A DNA stretch of 64,000 bases, taken from contig NZ_JASITA010000019.1 of the NCBI RefSeq assembly GCF_030063415.1, positions 82,049-146,048 on the forward strand, read 5' to 3'. The notes beneath the pieces were generated by a model, which saw only the letters and a list, made by a program, of their open reading frames with translations, ran no database searches and had not been told where the DNA came from. The DNA comes from Streptomyces sp. H27-C3 (GTDB lineage Bacteria; Actinomycetota; Actinomycetes; Streptomycetales; Streptomycetaceae). Below, piece by piece: positions 1-8,228 of the stretch (positions are counted from its first letter, which is position 1; every line of letters starts with the position of its first letter). A program made the position numbers and the translations under genes.

Positions 1-391
1 GAGTCGGTAGTCGACCGCCACGACGATCCGTCCGGTGGCGTTGGACAGGGCCGACACCCAGCTGTGGTGGCTGTCGAGTCCGCCGAGGACGAACCCCCCG
101 CTGTGGAAGTAGAAGATCCCGGGAAGAGGCGGGCCCTGCTCCCCGGCGCCCAGCGGCCGGTAGGACCGGGCACGGAGGGGGCCCGCGGGACCAGGCAGGA
201 CATGCTCGGTGACGGGGCCCGTCACGGGTGCGGGTCCGGCGAGAGCGACGACGGCCGTGTCGTTGCGCGCCGCCTCGATGGACGCGGGGAGGGTCTCGGC
301 GCCGCCATGGGCAGCGTGCAGGGTCCAGTGCACGCCGGGTGTGGCCGGACCAGTCGGCGGTGGCGGCCGCGGAGAAGCGGTCGGTACTCAT
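1..391 (-). CDS. alpha/beta hydrolase (HSL/lipase family), partial, apparent frameshift near its start
   Basis: The 5' part of an esterase that runs off the left edge. Translation of the main frame gives a PLRARSYRPL stretch, then FYFHSGGFVLGGLDSHHS and IVVAVDYRL, matching the oxyanion-hole HGG region and following strand of family IV (hormone-sensitive-lipase-like) esterases; the first G of HGGG is Ser here. The catalytic Ser, Asp and His lie beyond the edge. An ATG at 391 overlaps the stop of the upstream dehydrogenase as ATGA and opens a G/C-ending frame (MSTDRFSAAATADWSG) that leaves the hydrolase frame around 330-345. Either the gene really starts at the GTG at 333 or a one-base indel separates start and body. 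It is the last visible gene of the WrbA/GMC/dehydrogenase operon and probably an aryl or acyl ester hydrolase. Confidence 0.6.
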   Translation of the reverse strand, partial: MSTDRFSAAATADWSGHTRRALDPARCPWRRRDPPRVHRGGAQRHGRRRSRRTRTRDGPRHRACPAWSRGPPPCPVLPAAGRRGAGPASSRDLLLPQRGVRPRRTRQPPQLGVGPVQRHRTDRRGGRLPT

Positions 392-1500
392 GAGCCGTGG
401 GTGAGGACGGCCTTGACGGTGCGGCCCGCCCGGACGTCCACGATGGCGCGGTTGATGTCGGCCAGCGGGTAGGTGGTGACGAGGCGGTCCAGGGGGAAGC
501 GGCCCCGGCGGTGGAGGTCCAGCAGGCGGGGGATGAGGACGCCGGGGGCCTGGTGGCCCATGACGGATCCGGCGACGGTGCGGCCCTTGAGCAGTTCGAA
601 GGCGTTGGCCTTCAGCTCGGCGTCGAGGCCGGCGACGCCGAGAACGGCTGCCGATCCGAGCGGGGCGAGGACGCCGATGGCGGTGTTCATGACGGGGACG
701 GCGCCGGTGGACTCGACACTGTGGTCCACTCCGCGTCCCCCGGTCAGCTCCATGACAGCCTGGGCGGTGTCGACGGCTGCGGCGTCGATCACATCGGTGG
801 CGCCCAGTTCCTTGGCGAAGGTGAGGCGTTCGGGGTTGCGGTCGACCGCGATGATCCGGGTAGCCCCGGAAGCCGCGGCGGCCATCAGGGCAGCCAGGCC
901 CACGGTGCCGAGGCCGAAGACCGCCACGGTGCTGCCCGCCCGCACCGCGAGGGAATTGAGCACGGCGCCAGCGCCGGTGATGATGCCGCAGCCGAGCGGC
1001 GCCAGCGTGGTCAGCGGCAGATCGTCCGGGACCTTGACCAGGCCGCGGGGATGCGCGAGGCCGTGCGAGGCGAAGGAGGACTGGCCGAAGAAGTGGTCGT
1101 GGACGCTCCGCCCGGCCGCGTCCCGCAGACCGACCGAGCCGTCCGCCCGGCTGGAGGCGAAGTTGAGCGGGATGTGGTGTTCGCAGTAAGCGGGCTGCCC
1201 GGCCAGGCAGTTGCGGCAGCTGCCGCAAGAATCCAGGCTGAGTACGACGCGGTCGCCCGGCGCGAAGCCGGTGACCGCCGAGCCGACGGCCTCGACGGTG
1301 CCGGCGCCCTCGTGGCCCAGGACCACCGGGTGCGGGGTGGGCAGGCGGCCGGCGGCCGCCTCCAGGTCGGTGTGGCACAGTCCGACGGCCGTGTAGCGGA
1401 CCAGGACCTCGTCCGGGCGTGGGTCGTCGAGTTCCAGCGCTTCGAGGCGGAACTCCTCGCCGGCCACGCGGGAGACAGCGGCGGTCACTGAGGTGGGCAT
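388..1500 (-). CDS. zinc-dependent aryl/benzyl-alcohol-type dehydrogenase
   Basis: A 370-residue medium-chain (MDR) alcohol dehydrogenase. The catalytic zinc ligands are visible as Cys42 in GLCHTD and His63-Glu64 in GHEGAG, and the structural zinc site as Cys92, Cys95, Cys98 and Cys106. A GLGTVG Rossmann motif for NAD(P) follows near residue 196. The length and the C-terminal region fit aryl- or benzyl-alcohol dehydrogenases of the class III-like branch. I took the ATG at 1500 (MPTSVTAAVS) because the frame upstream of it is Pro/Arg-rich with no homology. It lies 135 bp downstream of the GMC oxidoreductase and overlaps the following hydrolase frame by ATGA, so co-transcription with WrbA and GMC is likely. 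Probable role: reversible oxidation of an aromatic or allylic alcohol to the aldehyde in the cytoplasm. The exact substrate cannot be read from sequence. Confidence 0.85.
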   Translation of the reverse strand: MPTSVTAAVSRVAGEEFRLEALELDDPRPDEVLVRYTAVGLCHTDLEAAAGRLPTPHPVVLGHEGAGTVEAVGSAVTGFAPGDRVVLSLDSCGSCRNCLAGQPAYCEHHIPLNFASSRADGSVGLRDAAGRSVHDHFFGQSSFASHGLAHPRGLVKVPDDLPLTTLAPLGCGIITGAGAVLNSLAVRAGSTVAVFGLGTVGLAALMAAAASGATRIIAVDRNPERLTFAKELGATDVIDAAAVDTAQAVMELTGGRGVDHSVESTGAVPVMNTAIGVLAPLGSAAVLGVAGLDAELKANAFELLKGRTVAGSVMGHQAPGVLIPRLLDLHRRGRFPLDRLVTTYPLADINRAIVDVRAGRTVKAVLTHGS

Positions 1501-1635
1501 GCAGTGCTTTCCGTTTGTGGCGGGCCGACCCGCTGGATGGCGGGGCCGGCCCGTGGCAGGAGCAGGTGGGAAGGGCCTGGATGGCTGATGCGTGCCGGGG
1601 AGGACGCCCACCACCCACCCGTGGCGGTGGGGCGG

Positions 1636-3150
1636 TTACGCGGCGCTGCGGCCGAGGAGGAGGTCGGCGGCCTTCTCGCCGATCATGACGCTGGGGGCGT
1701 TGGTGTTGCCGCTGGTCTCGTGCGGCATGACCGAGGCGTCGGCGACGCGCAGGTTGTCGATCCCGTGCACCTTCAGTTCGGGGTCGACGACGGCCATGGA
1801 ATCCAGGCCCATGCGGGCGGTACCGATCTGGTGGTGCCCGGAGACCACGGTGGCGCGGACATGGTCACGCAGTTGGGCGCGGGTCTCGATGCCCGGGCCG
1901 GGCAGGACCTCGCCGTCGTTCCACTCCTTGAGGGCGCTCTGCGCGGCGATGTCGCGCAGCGCTTCCAGGTTGTCGACCAGGGTTTCCAGGTCGCGCGGGT
2001 CGGAGAAGACCTTCGGGTCCAGGACCAGCGGCGCGGCCGGGTCGGTGGAGCGCAACCGCACCTCGCCGCGGCTGAAGGGATGCAGCAACTGGCCCACAGC
2101 GGAGAAGCCGTGCTCGGGCAGGTCCGCACCCGGCACGGGGTAGACGAACGACAGGAAGAGCGGTTGGACGTCCGGGGCAGCCAGACCGGGCCGACTGGCG
2201 GCGAAGTACTGCGCCTCCAGCCCCTGCGCGGCCCAGGCGGGGAGCGGCTGCGTGGACTTCCAGACCAGCGGCGCCGACCAGTGGTCCTGCAGGTTCTGCC
2301 CGACCCCGGGCAGGTCGGCCCGTACGCGCAGGCCGTGCTCGCGCAGGTGGTCAGCAGGGCCGATGCCCGACAGGAGCAGCAGCTGCGGGGTGCCGAAGAC
2401 ACCGCCGGACAGCACGATGTCGGCAGCGCTGCGGGCAACGGTCTCCTTCCCGTTCAGCTGGTAGGCGACGCCCACCGCGCGCTCGCCCTCCACGATGACC
2501 CGGGTGACCAGGGCGCCGGTGACGACAGTGAGCAGGGGGTTGTCCCGGACGGCGTGACCGTAGGCGACCCAGGTGGACTGGCGGCGGTGGTCCTTGATGG
2601 TGTGCTGGGTGTAGCTCACGCCCAGCTGGTCGCCGCTGTTGTAGTCCTCGTTGTACGGCAGGCCGTACTGCTGTCCGGCCGCCACCCAGGCGCGGACAAG
2701 GGAGTCCGGCCCGGGGTTGCGCTGGACGTGCAGGGGGCCGCCCACGCCGCGCCCGCCCGCTGCGCCGCCGTCGAAGTCCTCCATCCGCCGAAAGTACGGT
2801 TCGACGTCCTTCCAGGCCCACCCCGCCGCGCCCTGGTAGGCCCACGCGTCGTAGTCCGCCGCCGCACCACGCACGTAGATCATGCCGTTGAAGGAACTGG
2901 AACCGCCCAGCGTCTTGCCGCGCGGCCACGGCAGTCGCCGACCGTCTGCGTGCGTCTGCGGCTCGGTCTGGAAGGCCCAGTCCCAGGGACTGTTCCACAG
3001 CTGGACGGAGCCCGTCGGGTCGTGGATCGCCTCGGTGTCGTCCACCGGTCCGGCCTCCAGGAGCAGGACGCTGCGGCCGGCTTCCACCAGCCGCCGTGCG
3101 ATCACCGCGCCCGCCGAGCCGCCACCGACGACGATGTGGTCGTAACTCAT
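1636..3150 (-). CDS. GMC-family FAD oxidoreductase (choline dehydrogenase-like)
   Basis: About 504 residues. The N-terminus has the FAD dinucleotide-binding fold (IVVGGGSAGAVIARRL, then an acidic LLLEAG strand end) and the GMC signature region around GKTLGGSSSFNGMIYVRG. The C-terminal active-site block has VSGHHQIGTARMG and the FAD-contacting SGNTNAPSVMIGEKAADLLL. The family oxidises alcohols to aldehydes or acids with FAD (choline, aryl-alcohol, isobutanol dehydrogenases). I chose the ATG at 3150 with GGGGAAAA upstream; in-frame ATG 3165 and GTG 3174 are alternatives. It starts 48 bp after the WrbA gene and precedes the zinc dehydrogenase, so the operon carries two different alcohol-oxidising chemistries plus a quinone reductase that could recycle electrons. 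Substrate unknown; an aromatic alcohol fits the neighbourhood. Confidence 0.88.
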   Translation of the reverse strand: MSYDHIVVGGGSAGAVIARRLVEAGRSVLLLEAGPVDDTEAIHDPTGSVQLWNSPWDWAFQTEPQTHADGRRLPWPRGKTLGGSSSFNGMIYVRGAAADYDAWAYQGAAGWAWKDVEPYFRRMEDFDGGAAGGRGVGGPLHVQRNPGPDSLVRAWVAAGQQYGLPYNEDYNSGDQLGVSYTQHTIKDHRRQSTWVAYGHAVRDNPLLTVVTGALVTRVIVEGERAVGVAYQLNGKETVARSAADIVLSGGVFGTPQLLLLSGIGPADHLREHGLRVRADLPGVGQNLQDHWSAPLVWKSTQPLPAWAAQGLEAQYFAASRPGLAAPDVQPLFLSFVYPVPGADLPEHGFSAVGQLLHPFSRGEVRLRSTDPAAPLVLDPKVFSDPRDLETLVDNLEALRDIAAQSALKEWNDGEVLPGPGIETRAQLRDHVRATVVSGHHQIGTARMGLDSMAVVDPELKVHGIDNLRVADASVMPHETSGNTNAPSVMIGEKAADLLLGRSAA

Positions 3151-3198
3151 GTTTTCCCCACTCATGTTTTCCACAGGTTCACTACCAAGAATTGCCGG

Positions 3199-3819
3199 TC
3201 AGGCAGCTGCGAGACCTATTTTGAGGGCGGTCGCGATTTCTACTGCGCGTCGGGTCTGGAATGCGATGGCGGCGAGGTGGGTTTCGCCGGGCGGAATCTT
3301 CCCGTTATCCGAGATGTGGCTGGTGCCGTACGGGTTTCCGGAGATGTGCTGGACGGGGTCGGCGTAGCCGGGCGCGACGATGATCGACCCCCAGTGGTAG
3401 AAGGTGTTGTTCATCGCCACGATCGTGGTTTCCTGGCCGCCGTGTGCCGAGCCGGTCGACGTGAACGACGAGGTGACCTTGTTGACCAGGCCCCCTCGCG
3501 CCCACAGCCCGCCCGCGGTGTCGATGAACTGCTTCAGCTGGGCGGCCGGCAGGCCGAAGCGGGTCGGACTGCCCAGGAGGATCACATCGGCCCAGTCCAG
3601 GTCGTCGACGGCAGCCTCAATGACGTGCTTGGTCTTCGCGTGGTGCGCCGACCAGTGCTCGTTGGACGCGATGGCCTGCTGCGGCGCCAATTCCCGTACC
3701 TTGCGCAGCCGTACCCGCGCACCGAGCTGCTCTGCGGTATCGGCGGCGGCGCCGGCGAGTGTGTGAATACTGCCGGTGGCCGAGTAGTAGATTACCGCGA
3801 CATTGATGTCAAGACTCAT
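3199..3819 (-). CDS. wrbA: WrbA-type NAD(P)H:quinone oxidoreductase (flavodoxin-like)
   Basis: A 206-residue flavodoxin-fold protein: N-terminal IYYSATGSIHTLA phosphate-binding loop for FMN, ADVILLGSPTRFG, and GSAHGGQETTIVAMNNTFYHWG, all typical of the WrbA subfamily that reduces quinones by two electrons without semiquinone. The family length is about 200, so the start at the ATG at 3819 with TAGGA upstream is preferred over the longer open frame, whose extra residues are low-complexity. It is the promoter-proximal gene of the minus-strand operon. In an aromatic degrader such an enzyme would detoxify quinones made from gentisate, catechol or hydroquinone-type intermediates; that role here is inferred from context. 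Confidence 0.88.
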   Translation of the reverse strand: MSLDINVAVIYYSATGSIHTLAGAAADTAEQLGARVRLRKVRELAPQQAIASNEHWSAHHAKTKHVIEAAVDDLDWADVILLGSPTRFGLPAAQLKQFIDTAGGLWARGGLVNKVTSSFTSTGSAHGGQETTIVAMNNTFYHWGSIIVAPGYADPVQHISGNPYGTSHISDNGKIPPGETHLAAIAFQTRRAVEIATALKIGLAAA

Positions 3820-4068
3820 TGAATTCCTATAAGGATAAAGAATGGGTGTGAACGGTGGAATGGTCCGCTGGGGCAATGCCGTGCAAGCCCGGGCAGGAAT
3901 AAGCCACACCGCACGGTCGTTGGGCGTGCATGAGATCGGCCGAGTGCCGAGCGGTGAGTCGCGGGGGTGGGAGTGGGGCGCGAGCGGGGCTCGGTGACAT
4001 GCCACCGAGCGCACAACGCTGACAGGGGTGCCGGGTGGACTGGGCAGCAGCATCGCCGCTGCCGCTCA

Positions 4069-4440
4069 GCACGCGGACTCAGGTAAGAGGTGCTCCAGAC
4101 GCAGTTGCCATGCGTTCATGTCGGCCAGCCGGCGATCCGAACTGGCCTTCTTGGCGATTTCATCGGCACGGGTCCGCGTGCGCGGCAGGTGAGGAACCCC
4201 TCGCCCGCCCGGTCTAGTGCCGCGCCAGGCTGCGGCACTAGCCGCCGTGTCGACCGCGGTGGCCACACCACCGCAGTCGCGCCGACGCGGCCGGCGGCCT
4301 CCGGGGGCCGCGCCTCATCCTGCCCGGCCAGTGCCAACCAAGTCTCTGCGGCGGCGAACCGGTCCGCGAGCCAGGCTTCGATCCCGCTGGCGGCGCCGGT
4401 GATCACCACGCCGGCGCCAGGCAGCACGCACATCGTCACT
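4069..4440 (-). pseudogene. short-chain dehydrogenase (SDR) remnant
   Basis: Reading leftward from an ATG near 4440, the translation shows VVITGAASGIEAWLADRFAA followed by an ETWLALAGQDEA strand, a clear SDR TGxxxGI(G) coenzyme-binding start, then breaks into Pro/Arg-rich sequence. Further on, another frame carries ADEIAKKASSDRRLADMNAW, which resembles an SDR C-terminal helix region. The middle, including the YxxxK catalytic motif, is missing. The remnant lies between the operon promoter and the divergent SARP gene. The break coincides with a perfect 10-bp inverted repeat at 4214-4241. Identification of the N-terminus is good; assignment of the C-terminal piece is tentative. Confidence 0.5.
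4214..4241. repeat. perfect 10-bp inverted repeat inside the SDR remnant
   Basis: CTAGTGCCGC and GCGGCACTAG flank an 8-base loop. The hairpin sits where the SDR reading frame breaks and the middle of the gene is missing, so it may be the scar of an excised or deleted element, or a chance hairpin at the deletion point. It has no T-tract, so a terminator is less likely. Confidence 0.6.
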
Positions 4441-4530
4441 CCTTGTCTCAGCGGAGAAAAGCCGCACTCCGCTTGTGATGACCACGATGGTCAGCTCGTT
4501 CAACGAACATGCAACAAGGAGTAAATGCAC

Positions 4531-7500
4531 ATGACATATCATGCCGGGGTAGACATGTCGGGTTCTGTGCCGCAGGGCAATAGGGGGATGAAAAGCGTGT
4601 CAGCGGACAGTTCGCTTCAAGTCTTGCAGTTCGCGCTGCTCAACGGGGTTACGGCAAAGCGCGGCGAGCACGCCATCGCGCTCGGTCCTCCCCAACGACG
4701 TGCTCTGCTGTGCGCGTTGGCATTCCGTCGCCGCCAGTGGGTATCCGTGAACAGCCTGGTGGACGCGTTGTATGAGGAGGACGCTCCGGCCGGCGCGACC
4801 AAGGTGATCCAGACCCACGTCTCGGCGCTGCGCAGTGTGCTGGAACCACCCCGCCCAGCTGGAGCCCCACCCGTCCTCCTGCTGTACGGCCATGGCAGCT
4901 ACCAACTCCGCATCGCCGACGAACAACTCGACCTCGGTCGGTTCGACCGCCTGGTCAACGGGGCGGAACAAGCCCGAGCGCGACAGCAGTGGCAGTCGGC
5001 CGACGCGTCGTACACGCGAGCACTCGCGCTGTTCTCCAGTGAGCCCCTGGCCGGAGTTCCCGGCCCCTACGCCGAACACCAGCGCATCGCCCTGCTCGAA
5101 CGTCGGCTGGTGGTGGTCGAGGACAGCCTTGAGGTCGCGGTCAGCGGCGGACGCGCCGAGCAGGTGATCGGCCAGCTCAGGATGCTGACCTCCGAACATC
5201 CGCTGCGGGAGCGCCTGCACGCCTTGCTGATGCAGGCGCTCCATGCCGGTGGCCGGCAATCCGAAGCGCTCCAGGCGTACGCCCGGACCAGGGAACTCCT
5301 GGTGGACCAGCTGGGTGTGGAACCCGGCAGCGAACTCCGCGCCCTGCACGCCCGAGTCCTCGCCGGTGAGCCCCCGCCCCGCCCACTCGGCACCCCACCG
5401 GCCGCCGCGGTACCCACTCCGAGCGCCACCGCTCCGGGGCAGGTCGTCGGGTTTCCGATGGTGGGCCGGGAACACGAGCTCCGCCAGATCACCGCGCTCG
5501 CCGACCAGGTGCCGTCCGGCCAGGGCGGGCTGGTGGTGATCTCCGGGGGCCCCGGTATGGGCAAGTCACTGCTGCTGCGCGAGCTGGGCCGGCAGCTGCC
5601 CGCCAGTCGGCGGCTGCCGCTGACAGGCGGAGGCGAACCCTCCCTCGTCGGTGGCCTGCGTGAGGCGCTCGGGTCACTCTCGCAGCCCGCCCCCGCATTC
5701 ACGGCCGACGCCCGCGCCCTGGCCGACTGGGCCTGCCGGGAGCTGGCCTACGCCGCCCGCCCGCTCGTCCTGCTTGCCGATGACGCGAGCGACGCCGACG
5801 CCCCCTCCCGGCAGGCACTGGTCATCCTGGCCCAGCGTCTGCGACACCAGCCGGTCCTGCTGGTACAGGTCGCGCCCGGCACCCACGCCGATGCCTCCGC
5901 CGCCGAGTGGCACGCCGAGCTGGAGGCCCGTGCCGCGCTCGCTCTCTCGCTGGGACCGCTCGACGTGCCGGCGATCGCCGTACTCGCCGGCCGGGTCCTG
6001 GCCGCGCCGGACTCCGAGCCGCTGGCCACTGCCATCCAACACGTCACGGGTGGCGTTCCGGCGCTCGTGCACGCCCTGCTCGCGGACCTCAAGCCGGTCC
6101 GCCACCGGGACGGCCTGCCGCCGGACCTCATAGCCGACCACTTCACGCGCGCGCTGTCATGCCTGCTGACCCGCCACGATCCGGCGGACGCCCAACTCGT
6201 CAAGGCACTGGCCGTCCTCGCCGAGCACACCCCGACGGTCGAGTTGCTGGCGACGGTCTGCGAGCAACCTCTCGCGGAGGCGCTCCAGCGCTGTGCCGAC
6301 CTGGCCCGCCGAGGAGTTCTGGCCTCGGCCGAACCTCCACGGCTTCGCCACCCGCTCATCGCCACAGCCCTCCTTGACGCCTGTTCGTCCGCGGAGAAGA
6401 CCGCCGTCAGAGTCGCGGCAGCGCGGCGAGCGCAGATGGCACAACGGCCGGCCCGCGAGGTCGCCGGTTACCTCGGCGAGTTGGCCGGGACGCAGTGGGC
6501 CCGATGGTCGACCGTCCTCATCGACGCGGCGAACGACTGCCTGCGCGAAGGAGCCGCCGCACCGGCGATCGGCTATCTGGAGGCAGCTTCGCGCATCACC
6601 GAACCAGCCGAACGAGCCGCAGTCCTGCTCCGGCTCGGACAGGCCGAACTGCAGACCAACCCGAACGCGGCCGGCATCCACCTCCAAGAAGCACTGCAGA
6701 TCCAGCGCGACCTCGCGCGACCGCCGAGCGCGGTGGTGCCCCTCGCCTGGGTGCTGGTGACCCAGGGGCGGACGGTGGCCGCCATCGAGCTCATGGACAC
6801 GGTGATCGCCGAGACCGAGAGCGTGGATCCTCGCGGCGCGCGAGCCCTTCGCGCCTCCGGATGGATGATCTCGTCCCTCACCCCGGGCACCTGGCACGCG
6901 CTGATCCGGAAACTCTCCGCGCCCCGTCCCGGGTGTCCCGCCGACGACGCGATAGCCGCCGCGCTGCTGCTCTGTGACGACGCGGCGAGACTGCGCTACA
7001 GCGCGAAGGAGATACTCGAACGGTTCCCCACCGCGCGAAGCGTCACCGATCCCACGGACCTGCCGCGCCAACTGGTCGGTCTACGGGCTGCCCTCGGTGT
7101 GTGGTGCGACGACCTCACCATGGTCGAGTACCTGTGCGACCAACCGAACGACCACGACTTCGCCGCTGTCGACCTGAGCCGGGTCATGAACCGGGCGGAG
7201 ATCGCCCTGCGCCGCGGCGACTATCGGCGGGCGGTGGCCGAATGCCGGCTGCTGACGTCAGTTCCGCTCGACCAGAACGTACGGCGCCCCGCCGCGCTGG
7301 TCGCCCTCTACGCGCACGCCCTCATCGGCCTGGGCCGGACCGACGAGGCCGAACAGTGGCTGGACAGCACGCACCACTACGCGGAGCCGGAGACCTGGCC
7401 GTGGATAACGGTGCTGTACGTACGCGGTCTGCTGCGTTCCGCGCGGGGAGACGCACAGAAGGCGGCCGCGCACTTCCTGGACTGCGGTCGCCGGGCGGCC

Positions 7501-7932
7501 GCCTGGAACATCGACTCACCCGGCTTCCAACCATGGCGCAGCTCGGCGGCCCTGGAACTGGTCAAGACCGGCCACCGCGAGCGGGCCCGGGCGCTCGCCG
7601 AGGAAGCCCTGGACGTAGCCGAGCGATGGGGGGCGCCGCGGCCGCTGGGCATGGCTTGGCGAGCGGTGGCCGCCACCCTCCCGGCCCAGCAGCGCGTGGC
7701 ACCCCTGGAAAGAGCCGTTGTCTTCCTGGAACAGAGTGAAGCCAGGATCGAACTCGCGACGGCGCTGACCGACTTGGCGCAGGCCCACACCGCGGCCGGC
7801 GACCCCCAGCATGCCCAGTCTCTCTTCCAGCGGGCACACGACCTGGCCGAGCAGTCGGAGGCTGTACTGCTCGTCCGACGCATCGACGACTGCGTACGCC
7901 TTGAGTCCGCTGACCTCCATGGCCCGTGTTGA
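4531..7932 (+). CDS. SARP-type transcriptional regulator with ATPase and TPR-like regions (AfsR-like, large)
   Basis: About 1,133 residues. Residues 30-110 form an OmpR-like winged helix (LGPPQRRALLCALAFRRRQW, then KVIQTHVSALRSVL); residues 120-270 form the bacterial transcriptional activation domain ending in YARTRELLVDQLGVEPGSEL. A P-loop (GGPGMGKSLLLREL) lies near residue 340 with an ATPase/LuxR-LAL-type middle, and the C-terminal third is helical and TPR-like. Two ATGs six bases apart (4525, 4531) follow AAGGAG at 4516-4521; 4531 gives nine-base spacing and is preferred. SARPs activate antibiotic genes by binding direct repeats at -35, but no biosynthetic genes lie in this window, so this one probably activates the divergent WrbA/GMC/dehydrogenase operon or acts elsewhere. 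Ligand unknown. Confidence 0.85.
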   Translation: MTYHAGVDMSGSVPQGNRGMKSVSADSSLQVLQFALLNGVTAKRGEHAIALGPPQRRALLCALAFRRRQWVSVNSLVDALYEEDAPAGATKVIQTHVSALRSVLEPPRPAGAPPVLLLYGHGSYQLRIADEQLDLGRFDRLVNGAEQARARQQWQSADASYTRALALFSSEPLAGVPGPYAEHQRIALLERRLVVVEDSLEVAVSGGRAEQVIGQLRMLTSEHPLRERLHALLMQALHAGGRQSEALQAYARTRELLVDQLGVEPGSELRALHARVLAGEPPPRPLGTPPAAAVPTPSATAPGQVVGFPMVGREHELRQITALADQVPSGQGGLVVISGGPGMGKSLLLRELGRQLPASRRLPLTGGGEPSLVGGLREALGSLSQPAPAFTADARALADWACRELAYAARPLVLLADDASDADAPSRQALVILAQRLRHQPVLLVQVAPGTHADASAAEWHAELEARAALALSLGPLDVPAIAVLAGRVLAAPDSEPLATAIQHVTGGVPALVHALLADLKPVRHRDGLPPDLIADHFTRALSCLLTRHDPADAQLVKALAVLAEHTPTVELLATVCEQPLAEALQRCADLARRGVLASAEPPRLRHPLIATALLDACSSAEKTAVRVAAARRAQMAQRPAREVAGYLGELAGTQWARWSTVLIDAANDCLREGAAAPAIGYLEAASRITEPAERAAVLLRLGQAELQTNPNAAGIHLQEALQIQRDLARPPSAVVPLAWVLVTQGRTVAAIELMDTVIAETESVDPRGARALRASGWMISSLTPGTWHALIRKLSAPRPGCPADDAIAAALLLCDDAARLRYSAKEILERFPTARSVTDPTDLPRQLVGLRAALGVWCDDLTMVEYLCDQPNDHDFAAVDLSRVMNRAEIALRRGDYRRAVAECRLLTSVPLDQNVRRPAALVALYAHALIGLGRTDEAEQWLDSTHHYAEPETWPWITVLYVRGLLRSARGDAQKAAAHFLDCGRRAAAWNIDSPGFQPWRSSAALELVKTGHRERARALAEEALDVAERWGAPRPLGMAWRAVAATLPAQQRVAPLERAVVFLEQSEARIELATALTDLAQAHTAAGDPQHAQSLFQRAHDLAEQSEAVLLVRRIDDCVRLESADLHGPC

Positions 7933-8228
7933 GGGTTGAGTCTCTGCGCCGGGAGCGCAGGCGGCACGCGATGATGACAGCGATCGCGACGGCAGCGACA
8001 AAAAGGGCGCCGGGTCCGGTGTGCATGGCGATCATCTTGGCGCCGCGCCGTGTGGCCGTGACGGGTCGCCGAGCCCTGCGTACCCGTCGGCCGCGAGTCA
8101 GTGGCCGGTGTTACGGTCGCGGTTCAGGTGACTCTCCGGAACACACCGGTGATGTACCAGTCGTCTGAGGTGGAGCCCGGTAGAGCCGCTCTTCCAGGAA
8201 GGCCTGCGCCACTCTCCTGGGGCGTCGG
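7933..8228. other. intergenic stretch, possible small membrane peptide on the minus strand
   Basis: No clear gene. On the minus strand an ATG at 8035 (or 8026) opens a frame MIAMHTGPGALFVAAVAIAV followed by an Arg-rich segment, which looks like one transmembrane helix with a basic anchor. The frame then runs antisense into the SARP gene without an early stop and loses coding character, so it may be a fossil or a chance frame. The regulator and the esterase converge here; no strong hairpin was seen. Confidence 0.25.

Noticed and set aside
388..3822. Long plus-strand open frames opposite the dehydrogenase and GMC genes
   Set aside because: They are antisense to genes with clear family motifs, have Arg/Gly/Ala-rich sequence without motifs, and lack ribosome sites.
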